Shown here one piece after another: positions 50,021-61,585 of a stretch of 64,000 nucleotides of DNA; the stretch's first letter is position 1, and each line of letters begins with the position of its first letter. Under the pieces are notes generated by a model, which was given only the letters and a program-made list of their open reading frames with translations, did not search any database and was not told the origin of the DNA. Source of the stretch: Sialis fuliginosa. Lineage: Eukaryota; Arthropoda; Insecta; Megaloptera; Sialidae. The position numbers and the translations under genes were made by a program. The DNA lies in the NCBI GenBank assembly GCA_961205875.1, contig OY540814.1, positions 5,686,993-5,750,992 on the forward strand, written 5' to 3'.

Positions 50021-50504
50021 GAGGATTAGAATATATAGCATAGCATAGGCGCGAGCAAGATGAAACAACTCTCGATAGGGGATAATTGCGATCTGAAGAT
50101 AGGGGAAATTGGAGAAAGTTCTGTCAAACTTTTGAGAAAGTATTTTATTTTCGTAGCTTATATTGTACGAGAAAGATAGACGTTAAGTATCATTTATGTT
50201 TTGTGTCTCAAGGAATCATTTTGAAACAAGGCAGCAATATGCAGATTTCAGTGGGTAGAAAAGGACCAAATATAATTTTTTTATTTTTTTGAAAAATATA
50301 AGATCTACTCTCGCGAGTGTGATAGAAATATACAGTGATTTAGATTTAAAAAGAAATGCTTTACAAGATTTTCTTCTACTAAAATATGAAAAGACCGATA
50401 CAAACTGCATGCATATGAAAAGGATGCAACATATAATAACGAGAACAATACTGCGGGGGTTGTGAGACTGACAAGAACAGCTTTGCGTTCAAAACAGGTC
50501 TGGC
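50021..50504. other. Spacer right of the CpG island
   Basis: Intermediate GC. Several short frames on both strands, none recognisable. Confidence 0.3.
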
Positions 50505-50514
50505 AGGTGGCGCC
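50505..50514 (+). promoter_or_regulatory. CTCF-like motif
   Basis: AGGTGGCGCC, within CAGGTCTGGCAGGTGGCGCC, matches the core described for insect CTCF (AGGTGGCGC). It lies about 500 bp from the second CpG island, a plausible place for a boundary element. A single 10-mer is weak evidence. Confidence 0.3.
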
Positions 50515-51328
50515 ACAAGCTTCATGTGGCAACTCCAAGAACTATAAACTGAGCTTTTGAAAGAAAACAGTTCTGTTGATAGTCTGTTCATGCATTTCGA
50601 TAAAAATAAAATTAAAATATACTTTTTAATATTATATTAATAAATATATAAATGCAAATAATCTATACTACGTATTTATTTATATTTTAATGAACATATT
50701 TATATTGAATTATAAAATAAATTCAAAATAGAATATTTAGTAATTATATATATTTACAAATATTAAATATGTTTTTTTAACATCTGTTATGTTTAATAAA
50801 TTATAAAATAATATCTTTCTAAGGACGCAATTCATTTTATAATGATATTATAAATGTTTCTCTTGAAGTATAATATATTAATAAATAATAACAAAACATT
50901 ACGATTCGAAGTTTTTACAACATGCAAAAGACATAATAATATTATCATTATACTATTTACTTTTCTGTAGATACGAAATTAAAACTTTTAATTACAAACA
51001 ACAGTCTTAAAATACTCAGAAAGAATTAGCGTTGTCTGACAGAAAGAACTTATATACAGAAGGAGTTTAAGCTTCTTACGTTCAAAGTAAAAAGAACTAA
51101 ACACTTTTGTGGTCAATTACAGTTATTTACAATCCAATTAAAAGTTATGTAAGTTTTGAGTCTTTTACTTTGGCTGGGATTTAATCATTTCGTACCATTC
51201 AATTTGAATTTTTTATAAGAAATTTATTTTATTTAAGAACGATATTTATAAAATATATTATTGATTATACTTTTATTATTTATACAATTATCATATACAT
51301 TAGAAAAATATCGATTGATTCTTGAAAA
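50515..51328. other. AT-rich spacer
   Basis: No feature recognised. Confidence 0.45.
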
Positions 51329-52079
51329 TCTCTATACATATAACATGTCCTGACTGACCGAACCGAAATCCCTGAACCCAGAAACGTGAAATTTCAAGGG
51401 TATCTTCCTTTTATGATGTAAGCACACAATAAGAAAGGATTTTTCGAAATTCAACCCCTAAGGGGGTAAAAGAGGGTGTTAGAATTTGTATGGGAAAAAT
51501 GTTTTTTTGGATGGATTTCCTTGAAACTTAAAATAAATACTCTACAATACAAATAATGAAGCAAGTATTTTAACATTTCCCAAAATTCTACCCCTGAGGG
51601 GTTACAAGGGGGTGGAAAAGTTTATAGGAGGAAAATTTTCTTTGTTTGTATTCACTCCAATGAAACTTGGTACAAATACTCTACAAGATAAATAGCATTT
51701 TCGAAAATTCAACCCCTAAGGGATTGGTGTTAAATTTTGATATATTTATCTATACATAACTGTTTATAATATTAATGTAAATTCCTATAGAATAATATTC
51801 AATTAAAATAAAAATTTCGACATTAAATCCCTAATAACGTAAGAAGGGGACGAGGGTGGGTTTTTGATGTTTATCTATAAAGCTGATTTAGTTATAAAGG
51901 TAAAGGGAAAACAACCCACTATCTCATATAGGAGCCGAGATATTTACGAGTTTGTATATATAATGAATAAAAAGCAAAAAATAATAATTTTATATTTCAT
52001 CCCCTGTTTTAAAATATTATTTGTGCTGCCAACATAAAAAATTAAATAACGCGGGCGAAGTCACGGGCAGGTCCGCTAG
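51329..52079 (+). mobile_element. Non-autonomous Helitron, both ends visible
   Basis: It starts A|TCTCTATACATATAACATG and ends AACGCGGGCGAAGTCACGG .. GTCCGCTAG|T, the A|TC..CTAG|T boundary of Helitrons. The interior has repeated CAACCCCTAAGGG-type lines (near 51,450, 51,590 and 51,708) and GAAACTTGGTACAAATACTC, typical of moth Helitron relics. No Rep/helicase frame. 751 bp. Confidence 0.75.
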
Positions 52080-53038
52080 TATATTATAAAATTAGTTTTT
52101 TTTTATAATTATTTAAAATAATTAATTTTAAATAAATGTTATTTATTATTTTAATACTAATAAACTAATGAAATGCTAATGCGCTTTTTTATAAGTAAAA
52201 TTTTAATTTAAAAACAATTTAAATCCAGTTATAATCACATTTAATAAATTTGTGTCAATTTAACAAATAGAATGTAATTCAAATTATATAAAATAGTAGA
52301 ATCATTTCATTGAAAAACTGACACAATAGCTTTATTAATATACCGTTATTATATAAAAATATTAAAATAAAAAAAAACCACAAAGGATAAAAACACAAAC
52401 AAAATATTGTCATCTCTTTTCATGTCGACTTTTTTATCATAATCAATATGTGGTTAATTTGATTCAGCATCGGATTATTAATTATTGAATAAGGAGGGAT
52501 GTATGTATACTGATAAGTGCCTCTTTGTCGTGCATGGAATTCTTTGAAGAAGACCGCGAATAGTACACACATGAATATTTTGAAACGTAAATGAAAAGTG
52601 CATTTTTATATCAGTAACAGTGTTTTATTTCATATATTTTTATTTTGTGTGCTATTTTAGTTGACCTCTAATAAAAATGTGTTGAATGCATGTGTGTGAA
52701 TAAATGTATCGATTTCACTTATGAGTTTTTATTTAGCTTTTTTTGAGGGTGGTTTTTTATATCTATTTATTGTTTTATGAATGGATTTCATTTTAGAGGT
52801 TTTGGGATTTGTTTTCACTTTCATAATAATTTTTATTTCTTATTTTAATAAAGATATTATATGTTTTTGATAAAAATATTTTTATTTAGTATTATACTAA
52901 TTATATTAATTATATTATATAATAATTAGTTAATTTTTTTTTTTAAAGACATTTGTGTACTAGCATTGTTTTAATTCAATTGCATTAGTTCTGTAAGAGG
53001 GAACATATGTATGACTAGATGGTGGAAAAAATAGGTGA
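52080..53038. other. AT-rich spacer
   Basis: No feature recognised. Confidence 0.5.
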
Positions 53039-53091
53039 ATTTTGGGAATTATTATCTCAAAAATAGTTTTTGAGATAATAATTCCCAAAAT
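53039..53091. repeat. Perfect 25-bp inverted repeat with 3-nt loop
   Basis: Arms 53039-53063 and 53067-53091 (ATTTTGGGAATTATTATCTC.. ) are exactly complementary around the loop TAG. It adjoins the broken left edge of family A copy 6. Such an exact quasi-palindrome fits a template-switch event during replication. Confidence 0.85.
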
Positions 53092-53104
53092 ATTCAAGTA
53101 TATA

Positions 53105-53265
53105 CTTACTATAAATATATTAAAAAAATTAAATGATTAACCAATGCCTGGCAATTTATCTGAATACTTAATCGATTTTTATTTAAATTGTACAATAATT
53201 AACTACCTTTGGTGAATTTTGCCCGAGGAAGCAATGTGGATTTACTTGGCAGATGTTTTTTATCT
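53105..53265 (+). repeat. Family A interspersed repeat, copy 6 (tail only)
   Basis: AACCAATGCCTGGCAATTTA through TTTACTTGGCAGATGTTTTT matches the last 140 bp of copy 1. Confidence 0.6.
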
Positions 53266-53731
53266 ATTTACAAATTTTTTTCCATAAATATTTTGATTAT
53301 TTTTTTAATAAGAGTAAATTCGAACGATTCATACTAATAATTGAAATAAGAATGTACCTATATGTAATGTAAATGTAATATCATTTTGTAATTTATTAAA
53401 GTCCAATATGAATGCCCATTTTAGTATTTATTCATTCCGATATTTTGTAAATAACCCAGTAAACCAATAAACAATATTTTTTACAATAAAACGAAATGTC
53501 TCAGAGTTTATTTACACCAAATACAAAAAGGTGTTAAAAACGTCAAAATTATGTCATATGTGAAGTAATGGACCATTCCACAAGCAATATTTCATTGAAT
53601 TTTTTTATGTATATGTATACATACAATACACACGCACATTTAACATTGTGTGTATGTGTGTGTGTGCGCACATACAAGGGCGATGCCCGTATTTGTGACG
53701 TAATTAAAAACAGGCTGTGTTATATTTGTGC
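53266..53731. other. Spacer with a (TG)n tract
   Basis: A TGTGTGTATGTGTGTGTGTG-type microsatellite at about 53,646-53,668. The 62-codon ORF across it is a product of the repeat. Confidence 0.5.
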
Positions 53732-53780
53732 GGAAAACTCCGGGCGGGAAATTTAATTATTGGTTTTTCCGGGGTTTTCC
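53732..53780 (+). promoter_or_regulatory. Rel/kappaB-like site cluster
   Basis: GGAAAACTCC (53732-53741, complement GGAGTTTTCC), GGGCGGGAAATTT (53743 on), GGTTTTTCC (53762-53770) and GGGGTTTTCC (53771-53780). The last two abut. Each resembles the GGG(N)4-5 pyrimidine-CC sites of Dorsal/Dif/Relish. Three to four sites in 50 bp of AT-rich DNA is unusual. Confidence 0.35.
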
Positions 53781-54460
53781 GGACGACCGGACATGGTTCG
53801 AGAAAGAATCAATCAATTGTCATCACCAGTAGGTACACACATATGTATATGAAAACTGAATAATATATGTGAGAACTTTTTTTGTAGTTTGATGGTCATG
53901 TTCAATTTATAGAATGTTATTTGACGCCATCAAAGTAAAAGCACAGGCATTCCTGGACACTGTTTTGTTTACATTAATTAAATAAATACACGTATAATTA
54001 AATAGGAGTGTCAGAATTGAAACTTTTGTAAAACAAATATTACCAATATTATATTGAAAAATTAAAATTATTTAACTAATGTTCAACAAAAATCTAAATG
54101 TGTTTTAATAACAATCATCAATAAAATCTTCTAAAAGGTTAACTATTGAAAAGTGTGTAGTATGTAAGTCTTTAATTCTTACAATGTTTTGATAATGGGA
54201 TTTATTATACCGATTACAAATATACCTAATATTGCTATCATTTAATTATATATTATAGTTTTCAGAGAAAATAACTACAATATACGACTGAAAATCTACT
54301 GACAATGAGATATAAAATTGCAGTTCTTAAAGACAGAGAGTAAAAGATTCGTCTACAAATATGAAGAAATCTATCTAACAAGAAGATTTGATTGATTATG
54401 TAAAAATGTCATTGCAGACCCTACTGGTTAGTATCATTAAAAATATATGAATATATTCAT
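53781..54460. other. AT-rich spacer
   Basis: No feature recognised. Confidence 0.45.
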
Positions 54461-54896
54461 AAGGTACTGGCACCAGTCTTGGATTATACCCCAGTGTTGG
54501 ATTCTTATTTAATTATATTTATTAAATTACAAATATTTGTTGAAATTATTATATTATCATAGTATCTGCTTTACTTTCTTTCAAATTTTACGATTCTTTC
54601 TTTTATAACCTTTGTGTCGTGTACTGATCATTTTGTAATCATTAGCAAGTGTCCATCACTGGAAACCCATTACTGGGTTTAGTTTATCCATTACTGGAGA
54701 AAAAACATAAGCAATATAAAAGGCTATAATTAAAAAAAAACTATATTTGCGGACTTTGGTAATTTAATTTATTTAATAAGGAGGTACTTGTTTTATTAGT
54801 AACATGAGTTAATAAGAATTATAAAAAAAAAATCCATGAATCCCAAAAAACAGTATACCTTGCTCTTAAAGCGGCCAAGACTGGTACCAGTACCTT
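54461..54896. mobile_element. AAGGTACTGG-ended DNA transposon, complete non-autonomous copy
   Basis: 436 bp from AAGGTACTGGCACCAGTCTT to AAGACTGGTACCAGTACCTT, an inverted repeat of about 20 bp with one mismatch. The right end contains the self-complementary ACTGGTACCAGT. Interior CCATTACTGG/CCCATTACTGGG motifs repeat near 54,650-54,700. Related partial copies at 11714-12193 (inverted) and 17866-17985. No clear target duplication, so the superfamily is uncertain. Confidence 0.75.
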
Positions 54897-55938
54897 ATTA
54901 AAAAATATAAATAAATAAATAATTTATTCTACTCATCCAAAAGCTCAAGGGTAGAATAGGTCCAGGTTACAGTTTATAGATTATTAACTAATATAAGAAC
55001 ATAAAAAAAATGAAAAGTTATAAAGATGAATCTAATTTTATAAAAAAATTTATATATTTTTTGTAACATTGCTAGTCGTAAGTATTCTATATCTCTTGCT
55101 TTTGATATAATAACTACTAAACAGATTTATAGATTATGATAACTTAAATTGAATACATATTAGGATGTTGGGGAAACTTTGTAATTGACGTTTTCAAATA
55201 CATTATGGTTGTTGTAACAAATTAATGTGAATAAATATGTCAGGCACGTATCAAGAAAAAAAAATTATTATTATTATATATAACATAATAAAATGCCTAA
55301 AAAGTTTCGATTTAGAAATAAACGTGGGCGAAGGGAATTTCTAGTAGCTACAGTTAGTCACATAGGCATCCGAAAATTTCATACATTGCGAATCCAGTTT
55401 TATTTTTGTTTTTATTTTCCAACTACAGCGTAGATATTTTTTTTACAGACATCACACGAATTTAAATAAGTAACTATTTGCAAATTGCGAGGCACAACGA
55501 GCGACTAATTAAATAGTTGATCAGAAATAACCTAGTTAACGTAGCACCAAACATTTCATCATGTGACTGTCAATATTGGAGTTTTGTTTATTCGCAATCT
55601 TCGATTCAATCCCGACCGATATTTTACGATGTGGTTAAATACGGGGTGTATTAATTGTTTAATTAATCAGATAACTGATGCAATATTCACGTTAAATTAT
55701 TTTATAATTAATACATCCATTCATAGTTCATGTGTATAATGTATGTGGTTTCTATCTAGTTGGCTAAATGTGTATCTATTTTAGTCAAGAAAATATTAAA
55801 TAGTAATCCTAATCAATACTAATATACACCGTAATAATTATATTCTAATACAAATAAAAACGCTAAAATTTTTAATTTATAATAAAGTTTCAGTTAAGTT
55901 TTTATTCAATTCTGAAAGTAGACATATGTATTGAAAAT
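54897..55938. other. AT-rich spacer with a possible degenerate Helitron end
   Basis: AACGTGGGCGAAGGGAATTT CTAG|T at 55321-55345 resembles a Helitron 3' end with a decayed hairpin. Upstream sequence (about 55,080-55,320) carries similar decayed interior phrases. Otherwise no feature. Confidence 0.3.
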
Positions 55939-56578
55939 TTATAAGTGTTTGGGAATAACTCCTCCTTTAACTTTGATAACTAGCTTCAATCTTCTTTCAA
56001 AGTTATTGCATGCGGCACGCACTGTTTCTATTGGCATTTTGTCCCAAATTTTGAGAATAACATTTTTAAAATGTAGCAAATTTGAGAATTTGTAATCTGG
56101 AAGCTTATGTATATGGCCATACAAAATAATCGAAGGATTTCAATCGGTAGAGTTTAGTGGCCATTTATTCTTCAACAAAAAATCAACCAAATTATCCTTA
56201 CACCATGCTTGAGTTAAGTTTACTGTAATGTTACTGTGTGGGAGGGAGCTCCATCTTGTTTAAATCAATAATAATCATCTCCAAATACATTTTTGACATT
56301 TAGTATGACATTTCTTCAATACTTCCTCCAAATAGTATTTCGCATTGATTTTTACGCCTTTTTCAATAAAAATTAAGGCTAAAAAGCTTTTGGGCTGATG
56401 GCGTCCCAAACCATCACCGACGCAGCATTCTAGAACCTTGGAAGACACTTCCGGGATGTCCTCAATCCTAGCACTAACCTAACTAAACTCTGTCATTCTG
56501 GGAGTTGTGGGATTCCTCCAGAACAAATAACTTCTCATCAGAAAATATAAATTCAACACCAGCGTACCAAGTCATTTT
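55939..56578 (-). pseudogene. Broken mariner-type transposase
   Basis: On the minus strand the C-terminal frame (56124-55939) reads ..KIWDKMPIETVRAACNNF.. and ends ..IPKHL, a well-known mariner transposase tail (DxxPxExxRAAxxNFxxRL). Upstream, other frames give FSDEKLFVLEESHNSQN around the first catalytic Asp (near 56,520-56,560), VWDAISPKAF-like sequence (near 56,395-56,420) and INAKYYLEEVL-like sequence (near 56,330-56,360). The frame changes and stops (for example after the ISP segment) show it is inactive. The N-terminal helix-turn-helix DNA-binding part is missing. The original enzyme would cut and paste the element at TA sites. Confidence 0.8.
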
Positions 56579-57409
56579 TTAAATATTATTTCTCGATATA
56601 CATTCATGATCGAAATTTTTTTAAGACTAATTTAAATTGCATAATTGTTTTACATGATACACCTACTAGATAACATAATGGTACTTTTAATTGTTTTTTG
56701 GTAAAGAATTGGTTTGCAAAATAACGCCAAAAACGGTATATCGTCGATAAAAAATTTTATCAGAATATAATTGTCACGATGTAAGTATAAATTTGTAGGC
56801 TGTCTGTATAATAATAATAATTTCTTTATTCAATTAACTGTATTTTATGTAATATAAATATTTTATCTATTTTTATAAATTATAGTCTGGTTTTTGTTTG
56901 TACGACTTGACAGGAAAACTACTGAACTAATTTTGATGAGATTTTCACTGTTAAAAATCCTAGAATCTTATAATGAGTTTAGGCTATATGATAATTAAAT
57001 TAAGGGACGTTTGTGTTCTGTTTTAAGAAATGTTAGAATCGATATTTTGTAATAAAGATTATACATATAAAAATCTGATTTACAAAAAATGAAGAAATAA
57101 TAATATAATTAAAGATAATGTTTATATAACTTTATCAGTAATTTATATTGAAGGACTAAGTATTTAGAAAAATTACAATTGCTTTTTTCTAATAAAAATG
57201 TAGGTATAAACATGAATAGAGTAATCGATATTAGTTGTGATATAAATCAACTATTTAAATTGGATTATTAAGATTAATATCAAATAGTTAATTTTTACTG
57301 ATCATATTGATTATTTTTTAAAACAGAGACTCTCGACGAGACATTAAAATAAATTAATAAAAATATACTTATTATAGGTATATAATTTATTACTGGAATT
57401 GCATGCATA
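56579..57409. other. Spacer with transposon debris
   Basis: Near 56,884-57,010, GACAGGAAAACTACTGAACT and TTTTGATGAGATTTTCACTG are degenerate Helitron-like interior. The rest is AT-rich. Confidence 0.35.
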
Positions 57410-57967
57410 TACTGTCCAAAAGTTTGGAAGCAGGTATATTTTTCTGTGTATCAAAACTTTATTATCAGTGTGTTTGAAAGAGACCGTTTTGAGAGTTCCG
57501 TTCCTCAAAATGAAAAAAGGAACCCTTATAGAATTACTTTGTTGTCCGTCTGTCTGTCCATCAAGATCCTTTTTTTCAGGAACGGCTAGAGGATGTTGAA
57601 ATTAATATCAAATAATAAATTTCAATATTCTAGGTCAACGAGAAGTAACCCTATAGGTTTTAATGATCATTGAGTCAGTCAATCTGTCGGTATCAAAATA
57701 CGCTTTGAAAGGTCGTATATTTTTATTGTATTCAGTTAAAAACTAAAATTTTTACAGGATATTAATTTCAACTTGATACCTCTAGCCATTGCTGAGAAAA
57801 GGGGTCTTGACGGGCTGACAGACAGACACACGGACAACAAAGTGATCCTTTAAGGATTCCGTTTTTTCGATTTGAGATACGGAACCCTCTAAACGGTCTC
57901 TTCGAACGCACTGATAATAAAGTTTCGATACAGAAAAATATACCTGCTTCCAAATTTTTGGAAGGTA
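57410..57967. mobile_element. 554-bp fold-back, mariner-type ends, TA target sites
   Basis: TA + CTGTCCAAAAGTTTGGAAGC and, inverted, TA + CCTTCCAAAAATTTGGAAGC, continuing AGGTATATTTTTCTGT and ACTTTATTATCAGTG. Arms extend about 190 bp and include the GTCCGTCTGTCTGTCC / GACAGACAGACACACGGACA block and GGAACCCT.. / ..GGTTCC. ORFs on each strand (57399-57599 and 57768-57989) come from the same arm read in opposite directions. Right-arm relative at 29770-30053. Confidence 0.75.
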
Positions 57968-59690
57968 GATATTTTTTGACGACGAACAAAAAAAAGCTTG
58001 TTGACTCGTCGCACTGGGCTAAAGCCCTGTCAGTCCCCTTTTGTTATTGCTGCTCAGCTTCTACATGATTTACTTGAAATAAACAATATACATTAATTCT
58101 AAAAATTATTAAAATTAATTCAACGATGCATACATTAAAAAAGTTTAAAAAATGACATTTTTTAGACAAAGCCTAGGTATTTATATATACATATGTATAT
58201 AGGTATGTAGGTATAGATAGGCATTAAATATTAAATTAATTATACTATTAAACACATTAGTATAATTTGTTACATAATATAATAGTATAATTAAAATAAT
58301 AACTATCTAATTTAGACCAAAATAGTTTTATTGTTTATTAATTTGTTTGTGTAAATGTTTATTAAAGTTGTTATGAATTGATTTTAAAAATTAAAAACGT
58401 TTTTATATGAATATCAATTTGATAATCGTTGATGATATTTGAATAGTTGTTTCTTTGAGGATTTTACTCTAAAAAGTTTTGTTTGCCCGAAATTTAATAA
58501 TATAGTGATGTTTTTTTTTAGTTTTTATACTTTTCACCTCCGTGAGGTTCAATCATTGGAAGGGTGAAAATTACTAAATAAAATCTACATTTAATTTAAA
58601 GTAAAAAATATTTGCCTAACTCTGTTATAGACCCAATGGGCGAGGAGAAATTGATTACATATCTTCTCGACTTTTCGCGTGCTATTACAATATCAATACA
58701 ACAGTAATTTTAATTTTCATTAAAAAAATGGGTGTAACTGTATCGGGGATGCACAGTCGAAGGAATGACGTGAATACGTAACAGTGGGGTTAAATAAAAC
58801 TCAGACTAGTATTATAAAATATGGTTATTTCTTATGATTTGTGCCAAAGGAAAAAGCAATTAATTAATATTTACAAGCAAAATTGTGGAAATACGAAATT
58901 TACTTTTTATTTTTTTATTCAATTTAAAAAACTTTAATAAAAAAATTAAAAACATTAGGTTGTACAGAATATATATCTGTTATTTTTTTTCAATTCAATT
59001 AATTAATATTTACAAGTGCAATCATGGACATACAAAATTTAGTTGTTTTTTTTTATTTATAATATTAAAATTACTCATTAAAAGTGGTTAAATGTGGTAG
59101 CTGCTTTGAGTGTCGAGATATACTGATTTTCAATTTACGCTAGAACGCAAGACTATTACATCAAGTTTCTGAAATGTTCACCCAGTATTTGGCCTGAAAC
59201 TCTAGACGTTATTCACGTCAAAAAAGAAAATTATTTATAACTGATTAATACTCAATAAATACCTTGATACAAACATTTATAGTAAATATCAAATACAAAC
59301 TATTGAAATTATTGAATTCCACACACGCTTTATTTAACAGAGACATCTAAACTGTTGAAACAGGGGACCGTTCACCCCACCACCTGTATGCGTACATAAT
59401 GGCCACTTTGATTGAATATTAATTGACCTGATGGATATATTGTTTTGGATACAATTACAGTTTATATGCGAATGTGGGTGAACTCGCCAAACCAGCGAAT
59501 AACACGCTCATATGTGTGTATGCGAGAGTATGCAACAGGTGAGTTGCACATATTAATGTGTATTAAATGTGTATGTGTAATGGACAGGCAGCAAGACAAA
59601 ATATTAATTATTTAAATAAATTATTACAAGGAAAACTTTGATATTGTCTCTAAAACAATTTAAAATAGGAAAAATTAAAATACGTATGTA
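57968..59690. repeat. AT-rich spacer with a short direct repeat
   Basis: TTAATTAATATTTACAAG followed by similar sequence to AAATTTA occurs at about 58,858-58,905 and again at about 58,999-59,042, 141 bp apart, with diverged sequence between. A GC-richer stretch near 59,350-59,540 has no exon features. Confidence 0.4.
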
Positions 59691-60060
59691 TAGGGCTTCG
59701 AACCGTTATTTTTTTCGTTTCGGTTTTCGTTCCGGTTCGAGTAAAAAAATATATTTTGGTTCGGTTCCGGTTTTCGTTCCGAAAAAAATAACGGTTTTTC
59801 CGTTTTTTCGGTTCAACTCCGAGTGATTAATTAAAAAAATAATTATTTGTATTAAAAATTTTTTTTCTACTACTTACTTGTATGATAGTCTGAACGACAA
59901 TTGAAGTGGGAAATAAGATCATGATTCATGATAACGCACGTATTTTAATATGTACTGAACCGTAAAAACCGATCTTTTTATTTCGGTTCTGTTCCGGTTT
60001 TCGTTCTGGCAAAAAATAACGGTTTTCCGGTTTTCGGTTTAGTGCCGGTTCGAAGCCCTG
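59691..60060. mobile_element. hAT-like element, (C/T)AGGGCTTCGAACCG ends
   Basis: 370 bp from TAGGGCTTCGAACCG to CGGTTCGAAGCCCTG. Both arms are built from TTCGGTT/CCGGTTTTCG repeats (AACGAAAACCGGAAC-like), which act as subterminal repeats and make arms of about 100 bp. CAGGGCTTCGAACCGG is a known kind of hAT terminus. I could not find a clean 8-bp target duplication. The ORFs here are products of the CGGTTTT repeats. Confidence 0.65.
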
Positions 60061-60390
60061 TGTATAATACATAATTTTATTGAGTTTAACATAATTAATT
60101 AAATTTGCTAATGATTTACTGAATAACATACTTATGGACGAATGTATAATTGCACTAATGCAAAAAGGAAGGGCAGATTCATGGGCAGGTACATGAGGTA
60201 ATTACCCCTATGAATAGTTTACATTTTAGAGTATTAAATGTTATAGTCCCTAATGTAGTTTTGAATTATTGAAATAACTCTTACTCTCTCCTATAACATG
60301 CTAAGACAATGCTAGTAACATTATTTTTAATAAAAAAATGAAAATTAGCGAGTTAAAATTGTATATGTATTTTTGTATCCCTACTCATTA
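60061..60390. other. AT-rich spacer
   Basis: Nothing recognised. Confidence 0.5.
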
Positions 60391-61013
60391 GGGTGGAGCG
60401 AAAAATTTTTTTTTTCGAATATTCAAAACGCTATATGCGCAAAATTTGCATTTGTATATCCTTAAAACATCTACCGAAGGAATTTGTTATTGGATATCAT
60501 CCTGAGGTTTTTAAATGATTTTATTTATTAGAAAAAACCATAAACTTTTGGGCATTATATCTCGATAACGGGGTAAGATATTTGAATGCGCAGTAATTTA
60601 AATTAAAGAGACATTTAGTACCTTTAAAATGATATATAACAGTCAAACATTTATTATAGTTAATCGTTTGAAAAATGCCCTTAAAAAAAGGTTATTTTTA
60701 TAAAAAAACAAAAAAAATAAACATCATTTAAAAAATAATGATTCACTATATAAAAAAATGTACAGTTACATATTATTTTAAAGACACTGGATTGCTCTTT
60801 AATTTAAATTATTGCGCATTCAAATATCTTGCCCCGTTACCGAGATATAATGCCCAAAAATTTATGTTTTTTCTAATAAAGAAAATCATTTAGAAATCTA
60901 AGGATGATATCCAGTTACAAATTCCTTCGGTAGGTGTTTTAAGGATATATAAATGCAAATTTTGCGCATATAGCATTTTGAAGATTCGAAAAAAAAATGT
61001 TTTCACTCCACCC
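60391..61013. mobile_element. 623-bp near-palindrome, GGGTGGAG ends
   Basis: The left GGGTGGAGCGAAAAATTTTT and the inverted right GGGTGGAGTGAAAACATTTT begin arms of about 250 bp. Shared stretches include GCTATATGCGCAAAATTTGC, GGGCATTATATCTCG, AAGATATTTGAATGCGCA and TAATTTAAATTAAAGAG. By eye the arms are about 85-90% identical. The loop is about 100 bp, A/T homopolymers. No ORF. CTCAT borders both sides (60384 and 61019), but not cleanly enough to call a target duplication. Confidence 0.75.
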
Positions 61014-61585
61014 GACTTCTCATGACTGCAATATTGAGTCTACTCTCATTAATAAATACCAACTATAATTATATTTGGTACTTGATTGTTAGGTGGATTC
61101 CAGTCAGATATATAAACGTTTCAACATAGGAAAGTATAAGTACATGTAACCCCACTCCATAAAAAAAACAACTCTTGTACTCTTAACCGGATTATGTGTT
61201 TCATATATATTTTTGATAAACGAATTTGACAACAAAAACAATTCCGCGCATAATTAAACAATACAATTTTTTGAAGTTGAACTATTTTGAGTTTTTATTA
61301 ATAGTTGAAATGTGGTATTAAACTGCAGGAGTGGATCTAAATTTGTGATTTGGGGGGAGGGGGGTTATAGTCTGTGAAATGGACAAAAAATTACATTAGT
61401 ATATTTTGTAAGTATTTTTTTATAGCATATAGCTATAATTTTCGAGGTTTACGGGTATCATGTCCACTATGACCCCCCCTGAATTCACATTTGTTTATTT
61501 ATAAGTTGCAATCACAATTAAGAGTATATGATTGGGGATGTTTTACTGTTCTTTGATATCAAAATAGAAAATCAACAATAACTAG
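61014..61585. other. Spacer with a possible GC-ended MITE
   Basis: GAGTGGATCTAAATTTGTGA then GGGGGGAGGGGGG (61352-61364), and about 110 bp later GTCCACTATGACCCCCCC: weakly inverted ends resembling a moth MITE type. Boundaries not established. Confidence 0.3.

Noticed and set aside
59638..60129. Phe/Arg-rich ORFs on both strands
   Set aside because: They are translations of the CGGTTTT-type repeats of the hAT-like element.
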